Shown here in pieces: positions 42,862 through 50,318 of a DNA stretch of 64,000 nt. The stretch spans positions 62,001 to 126,000 of the forward strand of contig NZ_LMVK01000050.1 in assembly GCF_001541315.1 (NCBI RefSeq), read 5' to 3'. Both the position numbers and the translations under genes were made by a program. The DNA comes from Agrobacterium tumefaciens str. B6. Lineage in GTDB: Bacteria > Pseudomonadota > Alphaproteobacteria > Rhizobiales > Rhizobiaceae. The notes below the pieces were generated by a model. The model saw only the letters and a program-made list of their open reading frames with translations. It ran no database searches and was not told the origin of the DNA. Each line of letters starts with the position of its first letter. Within the stretch, counting starts at the first letter, position 1.

Positions 42862-43573
42862 AAACGTTCACAAGAGCTTTGGCGCTCTGGAAGTCCTGAA
42901 AGGCGTGTCGCTGACGGTCGGCCGTGGTGAAGTCTTCGCCCTCATCGGCCGCTCCGGCTCGGGCAAGAGCACGTTGCTGCGCTGCATGAACGGGCTGGAG
43001 AAGATCAATTCCGGTCGTATTGAAATTGCAGGTCACGCTATCGGAGAAGATGCCAAGGCGCTGCGCAAGCTGCGCACCGATGTCGGCATCGTGTTCCAGA
43101 GCTACAATCTCTTCCCGCATCTGACCGTCGGCGAAAACATCATGCTGGCCCCTCGCATCGTCAAGGATGTGGCGAAATCCGAAACGAAGGATATTGCCCG
43201 CGAGGTCCTGCAGCTCGTCGGCCTGTCGGAGAAGTTTGATTCCTATCCCGACCAGCTTTCCGGCGGCCAGCAGCAGCGTGTGGCGATTGCCCGCTCGCTC
43301 GCCATGCGGCCGAAGGTGATGCTGTTCGACGAGGTGACCTCGGCGCTCGACCCCGAGCTGACCGAGGAAGTGCTGACCGTGATGGAAAACCTCGCGAAAG
43401 ACGGCATGACGATGATCCTCGTCACCCATGAAATGGCCTTTGCGCGCCGCGTGGCGACCGAAACCATCTTCATGCACAAAGGCAAGATCTGGGAGCAGGG
43501 CCGTTCTTCTGAATTGTTCGCCAATCCGCAAACGCCGGAACTCCGGCAATTCGTCAAGGCCGATGTGAAGTAA
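42842..43573 (+). CDS. Polar amino acid ABC transporter ATPase
   Basis: 243 residues from the ATG at 42842 with GGAGG just upstream inside the permease gene. Walker A GRSGSGKST, Q-loop VFQSYNLFPHLT, signature LSGGQQQR, Walker B VMLFDEVTSALDP and switch region LVTHEMAF. GlnQ type; close in sequence to the ATPase at 33877. Confidence 0.94.
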   Translation: MPEVIVENVHKSFGALEVLKGVSLTVGRGEVFALIGRSGSGKSTLLRCMNGLEKINSGRIEIAGHAIGEDAKALRKLRTDVGIVFQSYNLFPHLTVGENIMLAPRIVKDVAKSETKDIAREVLQLVGLSEKFDSYPDQLSGGQQQRVAIARSLAMRPKVMLFDEVTSALDPELTEEVLTVMENLAKDGMTMILVTHEMAFARRVATETIFMHKGKIWEQGRSSELFANPQTPELRQFVKADVK

Positions 43574-43596
43574 TTCACCGGCGCAAAGGAAACTCC

Positions 43597-44532
43597 ATGA
43601 CCACTGAAATCGTGCAACTGTGCCCGCTGATCCCGGCACTGGAACAGGAACTTGCCGAGCGCTTCACCGTGCATCGCCTGTTCGAAGCCGCAGACAAGGC
43701 GGCGTTCCTTGCTGAAAAGGGCGGCGCGATCCGCGGCGTCGTCACCGGTGGCCACATCGGCTTGCCGACGGATATCGGCGCGGCGCTTCCCAATCTTGAA
43801 ATCGTCGCCATCAACGGCGTTGGTTTCGACAAGGTCGATCTGGCAGAAGCGAAACGGCGTGGCTTCCGCGTCTCCAATACGCCTGACGTGCTGACGGCCG
43901 ATGTTGCCGACCTCGCGCTTGGCCTCGTTCTGGCGCAGGCGCGCAAGCTGCCGCAGGCGGATCAGCACGTTCGCACGGGGCAATGGCTGAAGGGCGATAT
44001 GGGGCTTTCCACGCGCGTCGCCGGCCGCCGTTACGGCATTTTCGGCCTTGGCCGTATCGGCCAGGCGATCGCGAAGCGGCTCGAAGGCTTTGATGCGCAC
44101 ATTTCCTACACCGCGCGAAGCCGCCGCGATGTTGCCTATGACTATTATGACAGCATCGAAGCGCTGGCCGCCAATTGCGACGTATTGATCATCGCCGCCG
44201 CCGCCACCGCCGAAACGCGCCATATCGTCAATGCGGATGTGCTGAAGTCGCTTGGACCGCAGGGCGTGCTCGTCAATGTGGCGCGCGGTTCGCTCGTGGA
44301 TGAGAAGGCGCTGGTCGAAGCGCTTTCGAAGGGCGCGATCGGTGGCGCGGCGCTGGATGTCTTCGAGGATGAGCCGCGGGTGCCGGAAGCGCTTTTCGCC
44401 TTTGACAACGTCACACTCGCCCCGCATGTCGGCAGCGGCACGCACCAGACACGACGCGCCATGGCCGATCTTGTTCTCGCCAATCTCGATGCGCATTTTG
44501 CCGGCAAAGAGCTGCCGACACCGGTGGTGTGA
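43597..44532 (+). CDS. D-2-hydroxyacid dehydrogenase (GhrB-like)
   Basis: 311 residues. NAD(P)-binding motif YGIFGLGRIGQAIAKRLEG (residues ~147-165), catalytic Arg in VNVARGSLVDE, Glu in DVFEDEPRVPE and His in APHVGSGT complete the Arg-Glu-His triad. The family reduces glyoxylate, hydroxypyruvate or 2-ketogluconate. It follows the ABC ATPase by 23 bases and ends the operon. With a gluconate-repressor-like regulator nearby, a 2-keto-sugar-acid reductase role is plausible but not shown. Confidence 0.9.
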   Translation: MTTEIVQLCPLIPALEQELAERFTVHRLFEAADKAAFLAEKGGAIRGVVTGGHIGLPTDIGAALPNLEIVAINGVGFDKVDLAEAKRRGFRVSNTPDVLTADVADLALGLVLAQARKLPQADQHVRTGQWLKGDMGLSTRVAGRRYGIFGLGRIGQAIAKRLEGFDAHISYTARSRRDVAYDYYDSIEALAANCDVLIIAAAATAETRHIVNADVLKSLGPQGVLVNVARGSLVDEKALVEALSKGAIGGAALDVFEDEPRVPEALFAFDNVTLAPHVGSGTHQTRRAMADLVLANLDAHFAGKELPTPVV

Positions 44533-44559
44533 CGGACGACGAATTGCCCCTTTGGTCTG

Positions 44560-44590
44560 ACGGCGCAGCTTCTGCTGCGCCGTTTTCATT
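44560..44590 (+). terminator. Rho-independent terminator after the dehydrogenase gene
   Basis: ACGGCGCAGC / GCTGCGCCGT, a perfect 10-base stem with loop TTCT, followed by TTTCATT. Closes the operon that starts at 40631. Confidence 0.88.
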
Positions 44591-44720
44591 CAGGCAGGCG
44601 CGGCTTTATGGAGCCAGTTGCAAAGGGCGGGTTTCCCGGCAATCTCCTCCCGTCGTTCATATTTATATAACACGTATAATCCTACTATTCTGCTTCCTTG
44701 CAAAGTAATGAGGCGGAGAG

Positions 44721-46934
44721 GTGCGTTCCAAAGGCCCGAAGACAGCCGAGCAGAACCGGATGTCGCGAAAAAAGCGCGGTGTCACGCCATCTGCCACTCC
44801 TGCCATGAGCGAGAATGTCAATCCCTCCGACCGGCACGCGCTTCTGGAAGCGATGATCGACCACGTACCGGATTTTATCTATGCCAAGGATCTGGAAGGA
44901 CGCTTCCTTTTCGCCAATCGGGCCATCGTCACCGAAAACGGCTTTGACACGGTCGAGCAACTGATCGGGCTCACCGATTACGATATTAACGGTGAAGCGG
45001 CGCGGCGTGCCGGCATTCCCGATACCGAGGCGCGGGTCATGCGCACCGGCGAACCGGATCTCGGTTACGAGGAACGCGCCATGCGCGGTGATATCGACCG
45101 CTGGCTCATGATGTCGCGCGTGCCGCTGAAGGACAAGGCCGGCAACATCATCGGCGTGGTCGGCGCCTCGCGGGATATAACCCAGAAAAAGGCTTCGGAG
45201 AGACTGCTTCAGGCGCAGGCGTATATTCTTGAGATGATTGTCGCCGCCGCGCGTATCGAGGATTTTCTCGAAGAATTCGTCAAGGCTATCGAAAATCTCG
45301 CAACCGGACTGGCCTGCGCCGTGCGGGTGTTCGATGCGGCAGCTGGGGAGCCTTCCGTTTATGCCTCGCCCGCACTTGCGCAGGAGGAGGGGCTGGCCGC
45401 TCTTGTTTCCAGCGTCAGTGATCCTGAGTGCCTCACCCATCCGGCAGAACACATTGCCTTCAGTTTCGATATTCCCGCCAGCGAAGGCAAGGCGCACGGT
45501 TTCGTCTGGTGCATGCTGGCCAGCCGCAAGCCGGAGGCGGCGCTGCTGGAGTTTATCGGCGCTGCGGCACGTATGGCGGGCCTGGCGATTGACCGCAAAA
45601 GGGCGGCGGAACATATCGCCTTTCTGGCTGATCACGACATGCTGACCCGGCTGCCAAACCGTCGTTTCCTCGATACGAGATTGCCTGAAATTTTGGCCGC
45701 GGCGGCAAAGACGCACCGACGGGTCGGCATCGGCTTCCTCGATCTCGACAATTTCAAGCAGATCAACGATACGCTCGGCCACAGCATCGGCGATACGCTT
45801 TTGTCGAAAACCGCCGAGCGCATTGCGAAAAGCCTCCGGAAAAACGATCTCGTTCTCCGGGTAGGCGGGGATGAGTTCGTCGTCATTCTTGAAGAAGGCA
45901 GGAACGATGTCGAAGCCCGGCTGCAGCGCATCCGTGCCGCGGTCTCGCAGCCATTGCGCATTGGTAATTACGATATCAAGGTCACATGCAGCATCGGCAT
46001 GGCCTTTTTCCCGGAGCATGGGGAAACCACGGCGGAAATCGTCGCGGCCGCCGATCTTGCCATGTATGAAGCCAAACATAACGGGCGCGACAGCATTGCC
46101 ACCTTCACCCCCAATATGGCGGATGATCTGAGGAAGAAGTTCACCCGCATCGAGGAATTGCGCAAGGCCGTCAAGAGAGACGAGTTCGTGCTGCACTTCC
46201 AGCCGCAGGTCGATCTTGTCAGTGGCGCAATCAGCGGCGTGGAGGCGCTGGTGCGCTGGCAGCACCCCACGGAAGGTTTGCTTGGCCCTGCGGAATTCAT
46301 CGCGCTTGCGGAAGAAACCGGGCTGATCGTGGAACTCGGAGAAAGCATTCTCAGGAAGGCCTGTCGTCAGGCGCAGGCATGGGCGGCCGCCGGCCTCTTG
46401 CCCGTCAAGATGGCGGTCAATATCTCGCCGCGGCAGTTTCAGGGCGGGCTGGTGCAGCAGATCAGGTCGGTGCTGAAGGAAACCGGCCTTGCGCCATCGC
46501 TCCTGGAAATCGAAATCACCGAGACGCTCATCATTCAGGATGTCGAAACATCGGTCCGGATCATGCGGGCCATCAAACAGATGGGCGTCAGCCTGGCGTT
46601 GGATGATTTCGGGATCGGTTATTCCTGTCTTGGCATGCTGAAGACCTTTCCGCTGTCCTGCATGAAGATAGACCGCTCGTTTCTCACCCACCTGCCCGAA
46701 AAGACCAAGGACAGCGCCATCGTCTCGATCATGATCCAGCTTGCCGGGTCTCTGGGCATCGATGTCATTGCCGAAGGTGTGGAAGCCGGCGAACAGGCGA
46801 CATTTCTGCGTGATGCCGGTTGCCCCTATGGCCAGGGTTATTATTTCAGCCGGCCGGTGCCCGCAGAGGTGATTGAAGACATGCTGGCGAAGAAGACGAT
46901 ATTCCCCACCGGCTTGCCCGAAGACAGCAAATAG
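44721..46934 (+). CDS. PAS-GGDEF-EAL cyclic-di-GMP signalling protein
   Basis: 737 residues from a GTG; the ATGs at 44760 and 44805 are alternatives and none has a strong ribosome site. A PAS domain (~40-150, DHVPDFIYAKDLEGRFLFAN) is followed by a GAF-like region (~170-290), a GGDEF domain with intact VGGDEFVV (~382) and the inhibitory I-site RKND five residues before it. The EAL domain has VEALVRWQHP and DDFGIGYSCLGML. Both synthesis and degradation motifs look intact, so it may switch between diguanylate cyclase and phosphodiesterase under PAS control. No membrane segment. Stand-alone gene. Confidence 0.92.
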   Translation: MRSKGPKTAEQNRMSRKKRGVTPSATPAMSENVNPSDRHALLEAMIDHVPDFIYAKDLEGRFLFANRAIVTENGFDTVEQLIGLTDYDINGEAARRAGIPDTEARVMRTGEPDLGYEERAMRGDIDRWLMMSRVPLKDKAGNIIGVVGASRDITQKKASERLLQAQAYILEMIVAAARIEDFLEEFVKAIENLATGLACAVRVFDAAAGEPSVYASPALAQEEGLAALVSSVSDPECLTHPAEHIAFSFDIPASEGKAHGFVWCMLASRKPEAALLEFIGAAARMAGLAIDRKRAAEHIAFLADHDMLTRLPNRRFLDTRLPEILAAAAKTHRRVGIGFLDLDNFKQINDTLGHSIGDTLLSKTAERIAKSLRKNDLVLRVGGDEFVVILEEGRNDVEARLQRIRAAVSQPLRIGNYDIKVTCSIGMAFFPEHGETTAEIVAAADLAMYEAKHNGRDSIATFTPNMADDLRKKFTRIEELRKAVKRDEFVLHFQPQVDLVSGAISGVEALVRWQHPTEGLLGPAEFIALAEETGLIVELGESILRKACRQAQAWAAAGLLPVKMAVNISPRQFQGGLVQQIRSVLKETGLAPSLLEIEITETLIIQDVETSVRIMRAIKQMGVSLALDDFGIGYSCLGMLKTFPLSCMKIDRSFLTHLPEKTKDSAIVSIMIQLAGSLGIDVIAEGVEAGEQATFLRDAGCPYGQGYYFSRPVPAEVIEDMLAKKTIFPTGLPEDSK

Positions 46935-47240
46935 GCTGCCCCGGCGGCCGATTGTTTCAGATCGGCCAGACGTGGCTTTCCCGGAGAGGCCGGGCAGACG
47001 TTTTGCCGCCCCGTCGTCCGGAATACGGTTTCCATCGTTGAGTCCAGCTCGCTGGATGGTGGATTACCGCAGTTCAAAGCAGACTGACGTTATGGCTGTC
47101 CCCGCTTGAGGGAATTCGGTCTTGTCGTCAGCGCACGGTTTGCAGGAAAATATCCGCATCCATTTGCGGGCTTCCCCGCCTCGCTTTAGTGTTCTTCTGC
47201 TCGCACCATCCGCATGGTCGCGAGTCACGCGGGAGGACGC
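46935..47240. other. Intergenic region before the LysR gene
   Basis: 306 bases. I see no credible ORF, clear terminator or repeat. The LysR ribosome site GGGAGGACGC is at its right end. Confidence 0.5.
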
Positions 47241-48164
47241 ATGATCGACAAGCTGGAATTTTTCATTGCATTGGCACGAACAGAGCATTTCGGCCGTGCC
47301 GCGGAGGAGTGCGGCGTTTCCCAACCAAGTCTCTCGGCCGCGATCCGGCAGCTGGAGGACCAACTGGGTGTCGTTCTGGTGGTGCGCGCGGCGCGTTTTC
47401 AGGGGCTGACACCGGAAGGCCAGCGTGTCCTCGAATGGGCGCGCCGCATCGTTGGCGATACGCGCACCATGCGTGAGGAAATGCGCGCAGCCCGCAAGGG
47501 TCTGGCGGGCCACATCCGGCTTGCCGTCATTCCGACGGCGCTTGCGATGGTGCCGCGATTGACGGAGTCCTTCCAGGCGCGTCATCCTGATGTGACCTTT
47601 TCAGTCACGTCGCGCACCTCGCTTCAGGTGTTGAGCCAGATCGAAAACCTCGAGATCGATGCGGGAATCAGCTATCTCGACAACGAACCACTTGGCCGAG
47701 TGACCACGGTGCCGCTTTATTCGGAGCGATATCACCTCATCACGGCAGGCGGAACGCCGCTCGCCGATCAGGAATGCGTTACCTGGAAGCAGGTTTCCGG
47801 TCTTAGGCTATGCCTATTGACTTCGGATATGCAGAACCGTCGCATCATCAACAAGCATATGGCCGAGGCAGGCGTGGAGGCAAAGCCGACGCTCGAATCC
47901 AACTCCATGATCGTACTGTTTTCTCATATACGAACCGGACAATGGGCTTCAATAATGCCGCGTAACCTTGCGGAATCATTTGGTTTCCCGAAACAGATAA
48001 AAATCATTCCGATCACCGAACCGGACGCGGAGCATCTCGTGGGGCTGATTGCTACACACCGCGAGCCACACACGCCGCTTGTTTCCGCGCTGCTTCACGA
48101 GGCCCGTCAGCGGGCTGCAGAAAAGGCGTTTGATAGGAATTTCCTATCAACTGACGGAAACTGA
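47241..48164 (+). CDS. LysR-family regulator of the formate dehydrogenase operon
   Basis: 307 residues from the ATG at 47241, right after GGGAGGACGC. N-terminal winged helix (HFGRAAEECGVSQPSLSAAI, residues ~18-37) and a two-lobed effector domain (RLAVIPTALAMVPRLTESFQ onward). It lies 117 bases before fdsG on the same strand, matching FdsR-type regulators beside fds operons. Its own last codons contain a long palindrome that looks like its binding site. Confidence 0.88.
   Translation: MIDKLEFFIALARTEHFGRAAEECGVSQPSLSAAIRQLEDQLGVVLVVRAARFQGLTPEGQRVLEWARRIVGDTRTMREEMRAARKGLAGHIRLAVIPTALAMVPRLTESFQARHPDVTFSVTSRTSLQVLSQIENLEIDAGISYLDNEPLGRVTTVPLYSERYHLITAGGTPLADQECVTWKQVSGLRLCLLTSDMQNRRIINKHMAEAGVEAKPTLESNSMIVLFSHIRTGQWASIMPRNLAESFGFPKQIKIIPITEPDAEHLVGLIATHREPHTPLVSALLHEARQRAAEKAFDRNFLSTDGN
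48130..48150. promoter_or_regulatory. LysR-type operator inside the lysR 3' end
   Basis: TTGATAGGA-ATT-TCCTATCAA: perfect 9-base arms with a 3-base centre. The inner TAGGAATTTCCTA is a textbook T-N11-A LysR box. It lies about 130 bases before the fdsG start and overlaps the last codons of the regulator gene. Confidence 0.72.
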
Positions 48165-48281
48165 TTATTGACCTGATCCCGCCGATCTCGACATTCTTCC
48201 AAACGATGCAGGGGCTGCGAAGGGATTTCACCATATCCCGCTCATCATTCCTTGCCCCCGTCGGTTTGGGAGGACTGGCTT

Positions 48282-48761
48282 ATGAATATCAGAGCGGTTG
48301 CCGCAGATGAGGCGGCCCGTGTTTCCGTCGTGATTGAAGAACATCTCCACCTGGAGGGGCCGCTGCTGCCCATTCTGCACGCTGTGCAGGAAGAATTCGG
48401 CTACATCCCGGAAAGCGCCAAACAGATCATCGCATCCGCGTTGAACATCTCACGCGCGGAAGTCCATGGCGTCATAACCTTCTATCCCGATTTTCGCGAT
48501 CATCCTTCCGGCCGACATGTCTTAAAGCTCTGTCGCGCCGAGGCCTGCCAGTCGATGGGTGGCGAGCCTATTGCGGACACCATCAAGACCCGGCTCGGCC
48601 TTGACTGGCACGAAACCGCCGCTGACGGCTCCGTCACGCTGGAACCGGTCTTCTGCCTCGGGCTCTGTGCGCAGGCGCCCGCCCTGATGCTGGACGGCGA
48701 AGTCCATGCCCGCCTTGACGAGGACTGTCTTGGCGACATTCTGGCGGAGGCGCGCCGATGA
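48282..48761 (+). CDS. fdsG: NAD-dependent formate dehydrogenase, gamma subunit
   Basis: 159 residues from the ATG at 48282 after GGGAGGACTGG. NuoE-like thioredoxin-fold protein that binds a 2Fe-2S cluster through CRAEACQSMGG and CLGLCAQAPA (four cysteines). It accepts or relays electrons with the NuoF-like beta subunit. First gene of the fds operon; overlaps fdsB by 4 bases. Confidence 0.92.
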   Translation: MNIRAVAADEAARVSVVIEEHLHLEGPLLPILHAVQEEFGYIPESAKQIIASALNISRAEVHGVITFYPDFRDHPSGRHVLKLCRAEACQSMGGEPIADTIKTRLGLDWHETAADGSVTLEPVFCLGLCAQAPALMLDGEVHARLDEDCLGDILAEARR

Positions 48762-50314
48762 GTGTCACCGTTTTTATTCCCGGCGATTCCGCCGCGCTGG
48801 CCGTCGGCGCAAACCGCGTGGCCGAAGCGATCAGCCGCGAGGCGACCAGCCGCAATCTCGATGTGCATATTGTCCGCAACGGTTCCCGCGGCATGCTCTG
48901 GCTTGAGGTGCTGGTGGAAGTGCGCACCGAGCATGGCCGTATTGCCTACGGGCCGGTCAAAGCGAGCGACGTTACTTCGCTCTTCGATGCAGGGTTTCTC
49001 ACCGGCGGCGAGCATCGTCTCTGTCTCGGGCCGACAAAGGATATCCCCTTCCTGAAAAGCCAGACGCGTCTCACATTTGCGCGTTGTGGGGTCACCGATC
49101 CGCTGTCGCTTGAGGACTATCGCGCCTATCAGGGCATGAAAGGCCTTGAAAAAGCCGTCGCCATGGCACCGCTGGACATTGTTGCCCAGGTGACCGAGAG
49201 CGGCCTGCGCGGACGTGGTGGCGCGGGTTTCCCGACGGGTATCAAATGGAAGACCGTTGCGGATGCGGTCGCGGACCAGAAATACATCGTCTGCAATGCG
49301 GACGAGGGCGATAGCGGCACCTTCGCCGACCGCATGATCATGGAAGGCGATCCCTTCGTGCTGATCGAAGGCATGGCGATTGCCGGCCTTGCCGTCGGCG
49401 CGACGAAGGGCTTCATCTATACGCGTTCGGAATATCCTTACGCTATCAAGGTCATGGAACAGGCGATCGAGATCGCCCGGCGCGAAGGCATTCTTGGCCC
49501 GTCCGTGCTCGGCTCCGGCCGCGCCTTCGATATGGAAGTACGCATGGGCGCGGGCGCCTATGTCTGCGGCGAGGAAACCTCGCTTCTGAACAGTCTTGAA
49601 GGCAAACGCGGCACGGTGCGCGCCAAGCCGCCACTGCCCGCCCTGCAGGGCCTGTTCGGCAAGCCCACCGTCGTCAACAATGTGATTTCGCTCGCCTCCA
49701 TTCCAGTCATCATGGATCGCGGCGCGGCGTTTTATCGCGATTTTGGCATCGGCCGTTCGCATGGCACCATCCCGATCCAGCTTGCCGGAAACATCAAACA
49801 TGGCGGGCTTTACGAGACCGCCTTCGGCCTGCCGCTCGGACGGCTCGTCAATGATATCGGCGGCGGCACGATCACCGGCCGCCCCGTCAAGGCGGTGCAG
49901 GTGGGTGGTCCGCTCGGGGCCTATTTCCCGGTTTCCTTATTCGACACGACCTTCGACTATGAGGCCTTTACCGCTGCCGGTGGCCTGATCGGCCATGCGG
50001 GTATCGTGGTTTTCGATGACACGGCCGACATGCTCCATCAGGCGCGGTTTGCGCTTGAGTTCTGTGCCGTCGAAAGCTGCGGCAAGTGCACGCCCTGCCG
50101 CATCGGCTCGACGCGCGGCGTCGAGACGGTGGACAAGATCGCGCTCGGCATCGAGCGGGAGAAAAACACCGCACTCCTCGAAGACCTCTGCGAAACCATG
50201 AAATTCGGTTCACTCTGCGCGCTCGGCGGCTTCACGCCCTATCCCGTCATGAGTGCGCTCCGGCATTTCCCTGCTGATTTTGCCCCCATCCCACGTGTTG
50301 AAGCGGCGGAGTAA
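48758..50314 (+). CDS. fdsB: NAD-dependent formate dehydrogenase, beta subunit
   Basis: 518 residues. N-terminal ~110 residues form a thioredoxin-like domain; then the NuoF-type FMN/NADH site (GLRGRGGAGFPTGIKWK, ~residue 150; GAGAYVCGEETSLLNSLEG) and a 4Fe-4S site ESCGKCTPCRIGSTRG near residue 450. It passes electrons from formate oxidation to NAD+. Overlaps fdsG by 4 bases; fdsA starts 4 bases after its stop. Confidence 0.94.
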   Translation: MSVTVFIPGDSAALAVGANRVAEAISREATSRNLDVHIVRNGSRGMLWLEVLVEVRTEHGRIAYGPVKASDVTSLFDAGFLTGGEHRLCLGPTKDIPFLKSQTRLTFARCGVTDPLSLEDYRAYQGMKGLEKAVAMAPLDIVAQVTESGLRGRGGAGFPTGIKWKTVADAVADQKYIVCNADEGDSGTFADRMIMEGDPFVLIEGMAIAGLAVGATKGFIYTRSEYPYAIKVMEQAIEIARREGILGPSVLGSGRAFDMEVRMGAGAYVCGEETSLLNSLEGKRGTVRAKPPLPALQGLFGKPTVVNNVISLASIPVIMDRGAAFYRDFGIGRSHGTIPIQLAGNIKHGGLYETAFGLPLGRLVNDIGGGTITGRPVKAVQVGGPLGAYFPVSLFDTTFDYEAFTAAGGLIGHAGIVVFDDTADMLHQARFALEFCAVESCGKCTPCRIGSTRGVETVDKIALGIEREKNTALLEDLCETMKFGSLCALGGFTPYPVMSALRHFPADFAPIPRVEAAE

Positions 50315-50318
50315 GACC

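Noticed and set aside
44685-46691. 668-codon antisense frame opposite the GGDEF-EAL gene
   Set aside because: Mirror of a well-supported gene with intact catalytic motifs; typical high-GC antisense ORF.
48252-48281. Upstream start for fdsG (MPPSVWEDWL...)
   Set aside because: It would place the ribosome site GGGAGG inside the coding region; the downstream ATG at 48282 fits the family length.
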